Shown here: positions 47,425 to 57,344 of the stretch, in pieces
Position numbering within the stretch: position 1 is the first letter of the stretch
Layout: every line of letters begins with the position of its first letter
DNA from: Heracleum sosnowskyi
Lineage: Eukaryota; Streptophyta; Magnoliopsida; Apiales; Apiaceae
Length of the DNA stretch: 64,000 bases
Assembly: GCA_030848705.1 (NCBI GenBank)
Contig: CM061242.1
Span: forward strand, 64,739,064 to 64,803,063
Direction of reading: 5' to 3'
The notes under the pieces: model-generated
Seen by the model: only the letters and a program-made list of their open reading frames with translations
Told to the model about the DNA's origin: nothing
Database searches by the model: none
Position numbers and translations under genes: made by a program

Positions 47425-50122
47425 TGTAGTAACCCGAATTTTCAGGGTTTATTAATATAATTATTTAAATATTTTATTGCTTTTCTCAAAGAGGAGGAAT
47501 GGTATTATGTGTATTTTATTCATCTATTTTTTTTTGCGAAAACTGATTATTTTATCGATATTGTCGAATTGAGTATGTTTTAGAATTTTGGGGATCGAAT
47601 CGGTATTTTAGTTGTGCCAAATTTTATCCGATATTTTATTCGGGTTCAAAGTTTTATTTTGTGTAAATTATGAAAGTATTCCAAAATTTAGTATTTTTAC
47701 ATTTTTGGTAGATTTAGAATATTTGAAAAATTTTGGTATCAAAGTGGTATTTTATTAGTACCAAAATTTTACCCGGTATCTTATATGTGCCCCATTAGTA
47801 TTTGGGTGAGTTATAAAAATATTCAAAAATTTAATATTTATACAATTCTGTAAAATCCGGGCTTTATAAAAAATTTCATAATTATTTCAATTTTTAGAGT
47901 AAATAAAATTTTTAATATTTATCCGCTAATTGAGTGAAAGTTATAATTTTGTACTAAAAATATTTTAGTGGTTGGGAATTATTTTTATATTATCAAGTAT
48001 ATTTATTTTTAGAATTTTCGTTCGTTAAATATCGTTCAGTACGGGACTATTTGGTGTTAGGTGGGGTAATTGTACCTAACCTTATCCTAATCTAATCCTA
48101 ATCTATTTACTAAATATATACACAGAAAAACACAACACAACACACGGACACAGGTTTCTTTTTCAAATCAAATCAAAAATCAAAATATATATTTTCTCTC
48201 TCCTGTTCTTGAGGATCAAAGCCAATTTTGAAGGTGATGTAGGAATCCAAATCCAAAGCTCGAGTACTCAAATCGAAGATCTTGAAGTCTAGTTTCATAA
48301 TCTACCATCAGATTTTGCGTGGGGTAAAATTCTGAATTTCTATTATTTTTATTAAATTTGATTTATATATATTAAAATTATGAATTTTTGTAAACGTGGT
48401 TGGTTGCTGATTTTGATGTTACCATCGTGTAGAGTACGTTTTTCTAGTCAATTTTATATATTATATGTTGAATTTAGAGTTCAGTAACGTATAGAAATTG
48501 AGGTTTGATTGTCGTGTTCTTCGTGTTTTTCGTGTTATTCGTGTTCTTGAGAATCAAAACTAATTTTGAAGGTGTTATTGATATCGGATTTTGGAGTTCA
48601 AGTAGTCGAATCGAAGCTCTTATGATCTAGTTTCGGAATCTGCAATTAGTTTCATCAGTGGATGAATTTTCAGTTCTATATAAATTTTATTTAATTCTAG
48701 AAAATTAATTAAATTAGGGTTCATATTCAAAAATTTGGGGATTTTTGATTCTGAGTTCGTTCACTTATTCTGATGGCTGGGATAGCTTTATATGATTGTG
48801 TATAATCGTTTTACATGCTTAATTGTTGTTCAAATTGTTTTTTACAATATTTGATTTTAGTTTACGATTTTAGTTTCGGTAATTGTTCGAGTTGTTAGTA
48901 GTTTGTTTATGTATATAAATGCGATGTTTAATTTGTTAAAGTACCGAGCTTGATTTTGGTGGCGGTTTTAATTTATGTTTAGTAATTCCCGAGTTGGGGG
49001 AAATTGTTTGTAATTGATTATATAAATATGTTGAGGTGTTTAAATTGTTTTAAAGGCATAATAATATTTTTAGTATTATTATGATTTTAGTTAGTTGGTT
49101 AATTTTGAAATGGAGAAGTAGTTTATAGCTCGTTTTAAGTACTGAAATTTGATTTTGAAAATAATTTCAGTTTACTTTCATTTAATTCCAGATTTGGGGA
49201 TTTTTGTTAAAGTTTGATGTGTTGTCTTTTTAGGTTTATGCTCTACTCCGTGGAGTTATTGTTGATTATTGATGTTGGTTATACATAATATATTTTGTTG
49301 GGGCTATATTGTGTTGTTCGTCCTCTGCCTGGGGGCGCAGCATAGTACATGCTAATTTTGTGAATAGTCCTATAAACGAACGAGTCATGCCGAAATTTTG
49401 TAAAATCTATATATTTATTACTTGTATTTTATTATTAGTGTCTCAAAGAGTAATTAGATTTGATTATTTTTAATCGGTTTTAGATAATAATGTAATTGAT
49501 TTAGTTGATCAATTAATTGAGTGATTAATTGATGAATTTTATTAATTAATTATTATTTAATCTCGATTAATTATAAATCAAAATTAATTAATATTTTCAA
49601 AAATTATTTTATTATTTACCTGATTTGATTAATTGCTTGATTTATTGAATTGATTGGTTTTGATTAATTTTATTTAATCTAGTGAGAATTGGATTTAAAG
49701 TATGAATGATTGTTTAAGTTTTTTATTCTATAAGTAACTATAGATGTGTGATTAAATTGTGTGAACAGGATTGAGTCTGCTTCTGCAGCAGCTTGTTTTA
49801 AAGTTTGTAAACTCGTTACTTGTTCATTTTTAACGAGCCTTACCATTCTGGAAAGGTCTCGAAATTTTCTACAATTTTATTTTTTTACACGTTTTCATCA
49901 GAGTTCATCCTTATACTGTAAACTGTCCATCTTTCTAACTAGTTAAATCTAATTTTTATTTCCGATAATATGATAATAAGTTTGGTATCGTATAGTGGCA
50001 TATGAGCTGATAGTTGCTATGTGTTTAAATGGTATATCGATTTGAGTATGTTAATTTATAGTTGTGAGTTCAAGTTGATTAAGTTAGGTATGTAAACATG
50101 TTAGTTTGTAATTTGATGCTTG
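47425..50122 (+). repeat. Truncated 3' LTR of the Tekay-like element
   Basis: Starts TGTAGTAACCC and follows 34830-37567 with few differences. It breaks at 'gatgcttga', where Helitron interior sequence begins. Since the Helitron's own 5' end is missing too, the join is a deletion or recombination point rather than a simple insertion. The last kilobase of the LTR is not found again in the window. Confidence 0.87.
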
Positions 50123-50581
50123 AACAAATACAATTAATATAATTAAAACACATCTAAAAATATTATAGGTAGTTACTTTTTTTTAATTAAAACATGTTAG
50201 CTTTCCTATTTGTCCTTATTAAAAAAAACTTACTTATTTTAACATGTCAACGTATTTTTTTAATAAATACAAGTACTATAATTAAAACACTTCTAAAAAT
50301 ATTACGGACAATTATTTTTTTTAATTAAAACATGTTAGATTTTCTATATGTCTTTATTATTAATATTATTTTATTAGAAAATAATATTAATAATACCTCA
50401 ATTATCTTCATCAGCCCGATCTGTATTTTTAATATTTTTTTACGTTCCAATTAATATTTAAGTTTCTCATTTTACAATTTATCATATTAATTTTTAATTT
50501 TATTTTAATATTTTCCGTTCACATTAAATTTTTTAGTTTATTATTTTTTAAGGCCCGTGCCTTGCACGGGTTATAGGCTAG
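50123..50581 (+). mobile_element. Helitron family A, 3' part
   Basis: Begins inside the element and ends with the perfect hairpin CCCGTGC-CTT-GCACGGG, ttatagg and CTAG (50578-50581). Confidence 0.8.
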
Positions 50582-51990
50582 TATTATTAAAGCCGAAACA
50601 TTGAAAGTTTTGATTTTCGGTTTTCGGTTAGTTTTTGGTTTTCGGTACTTTTTCTAATTAATAAATTAATAATATAATCAAAATTCGAGAAAGTTTTATT
50701 CTACATTAATATTTCACTATATTTTAATACATAAAAATCAAATAATATTGAAATCTAATCAAAAAAATGGAAATGTGGGATCTAATTTGTTTAAATTTAG
50801 GATACACTACTACAAATATACTTCTTTCTTTTTACGATAACAAAAGCTACTACAAATCAAATATTTTGTGGAATTGTATTATTGTCAAGTTACCAGGATG
50901 CACATATATTACAATTATCTTTAAATTAAAACCTATTACCTTTTATATTTATTATTACTAAAATATATGTTTTCCAAAAATATGAGGTGCAATCCTTACT
51001 TATTTATTTTAAATCCTATTTTAATACCCTATTTAATAAATAATAAAATAATATAAAAATAGTATCTACCTGATTGCCTTTTATAATTAAAAAAAAAATC
51101 TAACAAAATCTACTCATTTTCCCAAAATATCACGACAATTACCTTTAAATTAAAACATAATATCTTTTATATTTGTTATCACTAAAATCTCTATTTTTCA
51201 AAAATATGAGGTGCAATCTTTATTTATTTATTTTAAAATCTATTTTAATACTTTATTTAATAAATAATAAAATAATATCAAAATAGTAACTAGCTGATTG
51301 TCCTTTATAATTAAAACATTTTTTTCTAACAAAATCTACTTCTTTTCCAAAAATATCACGAACAATTACCTTTAAATTAAAATATATTACCTTTTATATT
51401 TGTTATCACTAAAATCTCTTTTTTCCCAAAATATCAAGTGCAACCCTTACTTACATATTTTAAAACTTATTTTAATACTTTTAATTATTTAAAAAAACTT
51501 ACCTATTTTAACAAGTGAACATATTTTTTTAACAAATACAATTAATATAATTAAAAAACATCTAAAAATATTATAGTTAGTTACTTTTTTTTTAATTAAA
51601 ACATGTTAGCTTTCCTATTTGTCCTTATTAAAAAACTTACTTATATTAACATATCAACGTATTTTTTTAAGAAATACAATTAAAATAATTAAAACAATTC
51701 TAAAAATATTCCGAGTAATTACTTTTTTTAATTAAAACGTGTTAGATTTTTTATCTGTCCTTATTATTAATATTATTTTATTATAAAAATAATAGTAATG
51801 ATATCTCATTTATCTTCCCTAGCCCCGTCTGTATTTTTTAAAATTTCTTTATGTTCCAATTAATATTTAAGTTTCTCATTTTATAATTTATCATATTAAT
51901 TTTTAATTTTATTTTAATATTTTAAATTCACATTAAATTTTTTAGTTTATTAATTTTTAAGGCCCGTGCATTGCACGAGTTATAGGCTAG
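50582..51990 (+). mobile_element. Helitron family A
   Basis: Starts 'tattattaaagccgaaac' directly after CTAG; ends with hairpin CCGTGC-ATT-GCACG, agttatagg and CTAG (51987-51990). Paralogue of 23142-24513, here with a better preserved hairpin. Confidence 0.8.
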
Positions 51991-52483
51991 TACCTATTTA
52001 TAACCATTTACTCTAAAACACATTATAGATTTTTTCTAACAAAGTCCCTTCTTTTCTAAATATATCACGGGAAATTGTCTTTTTCAATTTACTTTTTCTA
52101 TTTTTCTCACTAAAATTCATTTTTTTCCAAAAATATCATAGAAACGCTTTACTTATTTATTTTAAAACGAATTTAAATACTTTTAATTATTAAATTTTAA
52201 AACCTCATTTTCCAAAAATATCACAGACATTTACCTTTTTAAACTAAATATATGTTACATTTTTTATTTTTTCTTACTAAAACCCCTCATTTTCCAAAAA
52301 TATAACGGGCAAACCCTTACTTATTTATTTTAAAATCTGTTTTAATGTTTTTAATTAATTAAAAGTATTTAACTATTTTAACATGACTGCTTATTTTTTT
52401 AACAAATAAAATTAATAAAATATTAGAAATATAATAATAAAATAAAATTTAACAATCCGTGCATCGTAAGAGTTTTAAGCTAG
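51991..52483 (+). mobile_element. Helitron family B, 3' part
   Basis: Fuller copy of 24514-24951 and of the right half of 27556-28481. Ends ccgtgcatcgtaag-agttttaag-CTAG (52480-52483). Confidence 0.7.
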
Positions 52484-52958
52484 TATAATATAATAGACGA
52501 AACATTAAAATTTTGGTTGGTCGGTACTAAGTGAATTAATTAATTACCCTTACTTATTTTTAGAAAGATATTATTAATTAATAACATTATTTATAATTAA
52601 TTACCTTTTCGGGTAAAATACATTATTTTTTCTATTTTTTCTAACAAATCCCTTCTTTTCTTAAAAATTCACTGGAAATTACCTTTTTTCAACTAAAACA
52701 TGCAACTTTTTCTATTTTTTCTTACTAAAATCTCTCCTTTTCCAAAAATATCAGGGGAACCTTACTTATTTGTTTTAAAACTTATTTTAATACTTTTAAT
52801 TACGGGCAATTACCCTTTTCAACTAAAACATGTTAGTTTTTCTATTTTTCCTTACTAAAACTCCCAATTTTCTAAAAATATCACGGACAACCCGTTACTT
52901 AGATATTTCAAAACCTATTTTAATACGTTTAATTATTTAAAAAAGTTTAAACAATATA
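52484..52958 (+). mobile_element. Helitron family B, 5' part, interrupted
   Basis: Paralogue of 28482-28960, broken at the same point by an element beginning TCTATTCTAT. Confidence 0.65.
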
Positions 52959-53463
52959 TCTATTCTATTATATAATAGCCGAAACATTGAAATATTTGGT
53001 TTCGGTCATTTATTCTATTTAATAAAATAATATAAAATATAAATATAAAACATATTACTTTTTAATGAAAATATATTACCTTTTATAAACACATCTAAAT
53101 TAAAAATTAGTTTAAATATCTTTCAATCATTAATGTTCTCTTTTCTTTAATTACATATTTATTAATACATTCCAAAAAATATTAAACACTATATCTTCTT
53201 AATAAAAATGTCAATTATACTATATTTTACTCCATTTGTCCCCACATTGAGGGATGGGGGCTCGACACGCATTTTAAGTCTCCTTTAATATATACTTCGA
53301 TAAATTATTTAAAAATTTTTCTTCTTCTAAATAAAAATATAATGTTTAAATTTTTATTTAGAAAAAAAACCTTTTAAAAAAAAGTTGTAGAACTAAACTT
53401 TATAGGAGTCTTAAAAAGCGTGTCAAGCACGGTAAAAAATGGGAGGAAAAAAGGGAGTATATA
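52959..53463 (+). mobile_element. Helitron 5' fragment with nested Stowaway-type MITE
   Basis: Paralogue of 28961-29486. The MITE is at 53230-53457 between TA dinucleotides and is shorter in its left arm. Confidence 0.6.
53230..53457. mobile_element. Stowaway-type MITE, second copy
   Basis: Termini CTCCATTTGTCCCC and (complement) CTCCCTTTTTTCC, flanked by TA. It shares the internal 'gaactaaactttataggagtc' segment type with 29232-29480. Confidence 0.7.
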
Positions 53464-54930
53464 CTAGCCTATAACCCGTGCAAAGTACAGAGCAATTATA
53501 ACCATATTTTTGAAATATACTCAAATTTTAAAAATATTATCATATTCTAATTATAATTATATGTAATGTAATGCTGTCAAAAGTGAGATTTAGTGGACGT
53601 TTGGGGTATCAAGCAAAAGTTGACTTATATGTTAAAATGAGTAAGTGCTTTATAAGTGATAAGTATAAGTGATAAGTTGATGGATTGTTATTAGTGCTTG
53701 GGAGAACTAAAAAAAGTGAACTTATGTATTATAATGAGTAAGTGCATTATAAGTGATAAGTTGATGCAAACTTATAAGTTACGTAAGTGTTTGGATAAAT
53801 TTACTTATAAGTTAATAATTTTTTTGTTAAATTAAATTGAAAAAATAATTAATTAATATAATGATCTCGATAAATACATTTTAGATTAAAAAACATTTAA
53901 AAGTATAAATATAAAAATATAAACTACTAAATTGAAAAAATAATTAATTAATATAATGATCTCGATAAATACATTTTAGGTTAAAAAACATTTAAAAGTA
54001 TAAATATAAAAATATAAACTACTAAATAGATAAAGAAATCATGAAAAATGAAATAAGTTGAGCAAAATGTTAGTATTTTCTAACATTCAACTTATCAATT
54101 TATAAGTTATAAGTTAGATTATAAGTTGGGTAGACAAACACCCCCCATAAGTCATAAGCTAAAAAAATAAGTTATAATTTATAAGTTAATGAAATAAGTT
54201 GAGTACACAAACACCCTTCATAAGTCAAAATTGATTTATAAGCCATAAGCTTATAAAATAAGTTGTTGCCAAACAGGCCCTTAGTTTGTTATTGTGTAAG
54301 ACTATTTTTATTTGTCATTAAACTTAATTTATTTTCTATATGTTTTTTTGTTTTTTTTTTAGTTTATAAAATTAAATAAATTTATATTTAATTATAACTT
54401 ATGAATGGTTATGCCTATTCAACAAAACATAATTTGAATTCAATTATGGCTTATTTTAATTATTTTTTATTAAACTTAATTTTTTTTTCTATATGTTTCT
54501 TTTGTTTCCTTTTTTTTTTTTAGTTTATAAGATTAAATAAATTTATATTTAATTATAACTCATGAATAGTTCTGACTATTCAACAAAACATAATTTGAAT
54601 TCAATTATAGCTTATTTTAATTTTAAATTGTACTTTAATACATATTTATATAATTGAGGTAACTGTCCAAATTATAACTTTATTTTGTGATAATAATATA
54701 AATATAAATGGAAGCGTTGTAAACTTATTTTGAAACTATTTGATTTTACCATATATTTTTATTATAATTTTTTTTGTTTTCCTTTTTTAAATTTATTGTA
54801 AATGTTTTATATTAAATTCTTTAAATTAGTTTTGAAAGAATATGGCTTCAAGTAATATATTTTCATTAAAAGGTAGTGTTATATATACTATCAATACTAT
54901 CAATATTATCAATATACTTATATAAAGGAG
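53464..54930 (-). mobile_element. Helitron in reverse orientation, 3' part, with nested MITE
   Basis: Paralogue of 29487-30263. The minus strand ends CTAG (complement at 53464-53467) next to gtgc-ttt-gcacggg-type sequence. It carries an extra 688-bp insertion at 53593-54280. Confidence 0.6.
53593..54280. mobile_element. PIF/Harbinger-like (Tourist-type) MITE
   Basis: 688 bp missing from the paralogous site near 29610, which reads 'gatttagtttg'. The flanks show a TTA (or TTAGT) duplication. Ends are GTGGACGTTTGG and (complement) GGGCCTGTTTGG, 8 of 12 matching. The interior is rich in 'acttataagt' and has an 80-odd-bp direct duplication near 53835-54025. A TTA duplication with a GGSC..GTTTGG end fits Tourist MITEs; a hAT origin would need 8 bp. 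Confidence 0.7.
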
Positions 54931-55728
54931 AAGACGATGGCATCACTTGAATCTATTTTTCTAATTTTCTCAAAATTTTGAATTAATAATATCAAAGATT
55001 AGAAAATGTCTTAATTTCCGTTTAAATCTCTACTAACAGAGGAAACTAAATATACAATTTGACTTTAAAATTTTCACTAATTGAGGAAAGTAAATATACA
55101 ATTTTAATATTTTTACATTTAAAGTTTTCACTAATTGAGGAAAGTAAATATACAATTTTAATTAGAAAATGTCTCAATTTCCGTTTAAATCTCTACTAAT
55201 AGAGGAAACTAAATATACAATTTGACTTTAAAATTTTCACTAATTGAGGAAAGTGAATATACAATTTTAATATTCTTATATTTAGAAAATGTCTCAATTT
55301 CCGTTTAAATCTCTACTAATAGAGGAAACTAAATATACAATTTGACTTTAAAATTTTCACTAATTGAGGAAAGTGAATATAAAATTTTAATATTCTTATA
55401 TTTAAAATTTTCACTAATGGTGGAAAGTAAATATACAATTTTAATATTCTTGCATTTAAAATCTTTATTGATGGAGGAAAGTAAATATACAATTTAATCT
55501 ATTTTTATAGAGCACCTCTATCTTAAATATTAAAAACTGAAATTTTCCTTTTTAATTCCTAATTTGTAGAAAATATAGTACTTATAAAAGACAAGTATTC
55601 TAAAAATCTTTTATATATATATAAAGGAAAATCTCCAGGAGCTCCATAATCGCTCGATTCATATTTATCTAATTTTCTAGAGCTCTATATTTAAAAATTT
55701 TAAAATTAAAACTTGCTTATTTAAGTCC
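54931..55728 (+). mobile_element. Element C, second copy, truncated by Tat2
   Basis: Matches 24957-25360. A block beginning 'gaaaatgtct' is repeated here at about 55002, 55164 and 55284, where the first copy has one. Cut at 55728 (ttaagtcc), where the Tat2 LTR begins; the uninterrupted copy reads 'ttaagtcctatatttt' near 25351. Confidence 0.6.
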
Positions 55729-56689
55729 TGTTGTAAGGAGAATTTCGTACAACAGTGTGTTGGAGGTTTATGGAAAGTTGTGGGTGGACTTGTATGATGA
55801 CTCCTCAGAAATTGAATAGAGAATGAGTTTTTTCTCTTGCTCTTGCCGAGTGTCAATTGTGTATCATACAAGGTGCCTACGTACCCCTTTACATAGGGAT
55901 CAAGCCTCACGTAGTTCTTGGAAAACAAGTTATTGGACAAGCCCATAAAATAGTCAAGATTTATGTTCCCATAAATAGCTCAAGGATTATCAATCCACCT
56001 CAAATTCCCATAAATAGTCCAAGGATTATCAATCCACCTCATGTTCCCATAAATAGTCCTAGGATTATCAATCCACCTTATGTTCCCATAAATAGTCCGG
56101 TCTTCACACGTTTTCCTACAATCTCGCGGCATCTCCGCATTTCTTCCCATGATTGTAGGTCTATCCCGTGTTTAACCAAGAAACATTCCATAAACAGGAA
56201 TTTCAATATTTTGGGCTTCACCCACGATGCGAGCTGGCCAGGCTCGCATCGTTCAAATCATATTTTCATAGTTCAAGTGGTGCGAGCTCACCTATGTTCA
56301 ATCATCCTCATTTCTGATAAGTAACACGAGCCCATTACTTCATAATGGTGAGAGCCCATAAGTTTATAGTGAGAGTCCATTAATGAAGATACGAGCTGAT
56401 CATGGTGAGCTCATAAGAAATAGAGTCCAATATTCATTTTAGCGAAGCGAGCCCAATTATGATGAGATCTTCGTGAGAGCCCTCGTTAAGGTGATAACTC
56501 ATAAGGAGAGGTGCTCATCATTCATTAACGAAGTGAGCCCTCCATACTTAAAGGATTTTGGCTTAACACAACTCATAATGCGAGCCCATTTCCAGTTCGC
56601 ATCAATCTTTCCAAAAGCATAGCTCATTCCATGGGCCCAAACCACTTAGGGACCTGTCTAGGGCCCATTACCGAAAATCTAGTATAACA
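55729..56689 (-). repeat. 3' LTR of Tat2 (Ty3/gypsy, Tat lineage)
   Basis: 961 bp, plus strand TGTTGTAAGG...GTATAACA, next to a polypurine tract. It contains a 39-bp tandem repeat (starts at 55966, 56005, 56044 and 56083) and a perfect hairpin CGATGCGAGC-7 nt-GCTCGCATCG at 56225-56251. Many further 'gcgagc/gctcgc' words occur. The small frames at 55677-55946 and 55857-56324 are not genes. Confidence 0.82.
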
Positions 56690-56700
56690 ACTACCCCCCA
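56690..56700 (-). other. Polypurine tract of Tat2
   Basis: The minus strand reads TGGGGGGTAGT directly before the LTR's TG. Confidence 0.8.
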
Positions 56701-56870
56701 AAATTCCTTAGTAATTTCAGATAAGGAATTTTCATTTGCTCCTAATAATAAGGTGCGAGCCCGATTCCCAGCTCGCATAGTATCCAGTTCGCTTACTACT
56801 GTTAGACGCGTGTTCACCCAATCGTTTTACAGCTGTTCATAAAAAGACGTGCCATCCATTCACATTCGGA

Positions 56871-56910
56871 CACGTGTCCCTTGTATTCTCTCTCATACCC
56901 TCTATAAATA
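56871..56910 (+). promoter_or_regulatory. Putative promoter of the antisense Tat2 gene
   Basis: G-box CACGTG at 56871-56876 and TATA box CTATAAATA at 56902-56910, 26 bases apart. A start near 56935-56945 would give a leader that runs into the first intron donor at 57071. Both motifs are of standard plant type. They lie outside the LTR, 180-220 bases past it, and point away from it. Confidence 0.65.
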
Positions 56911-57070
56911 CCTCAGAATTTCCTTTCACAAACTCATTCTATCAGAAACAGTAACGAGACTCTGTCAAATTTTGCTCAAGGATCAAACACGGCGAGAATT
57001 ATTATAACTTCCCGGCGTTCGTCCGCAACTTCATCAAGGTCTTCAAGTTCATCCTCTAATCCTTCACAAA

Positions 57071-57344
57071 GTAAGCATTTCAATCTCAAAAACCTTCTTT
57101 CATATGTATTTTTATGTTTCTATATATTATCTGTTCGAGCTGAACGAGTTGCGAATTGAGTTCCCTCATCGAGGTGAACTTAAACCATGGTTCGAGCTGA
57201 GCCTTGGTTAAATGTGAGAACAAAACCTGTGTTCGCATCGAACACAGTGGTCTTAATTGCCCGTGCGAGGCGAGGACACTTAGGATTCTTCACTCTTTCT
57301 TCTTATTTTTAGGGGCACACACTAATTTTCACCATCCTTTTCAG
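57071..57344 (+). other. Leader intron of the antisense Tat2 gene
   Basis: Donor GTAAGC after 'cacaaa' and acceptor 'ccttttcag' directly before the ATG at 57345. It is A+T-rich with short ORF-breaking stretches, and contains GTTCG-CAT-CGAAC at 57231-57243. Rejecting it would force an upstream start without a sensible context. Confidence 0.75.

Noticed and set aside
57204..57344. Upstream extension of the antisense gene (open frame from 57204)
   Set aside because: The stretch lies in an intron with a good donor at 57071 and acceptor at 57341-57344; the ATG follows immediately, and the extension looks like non-coding sequence.
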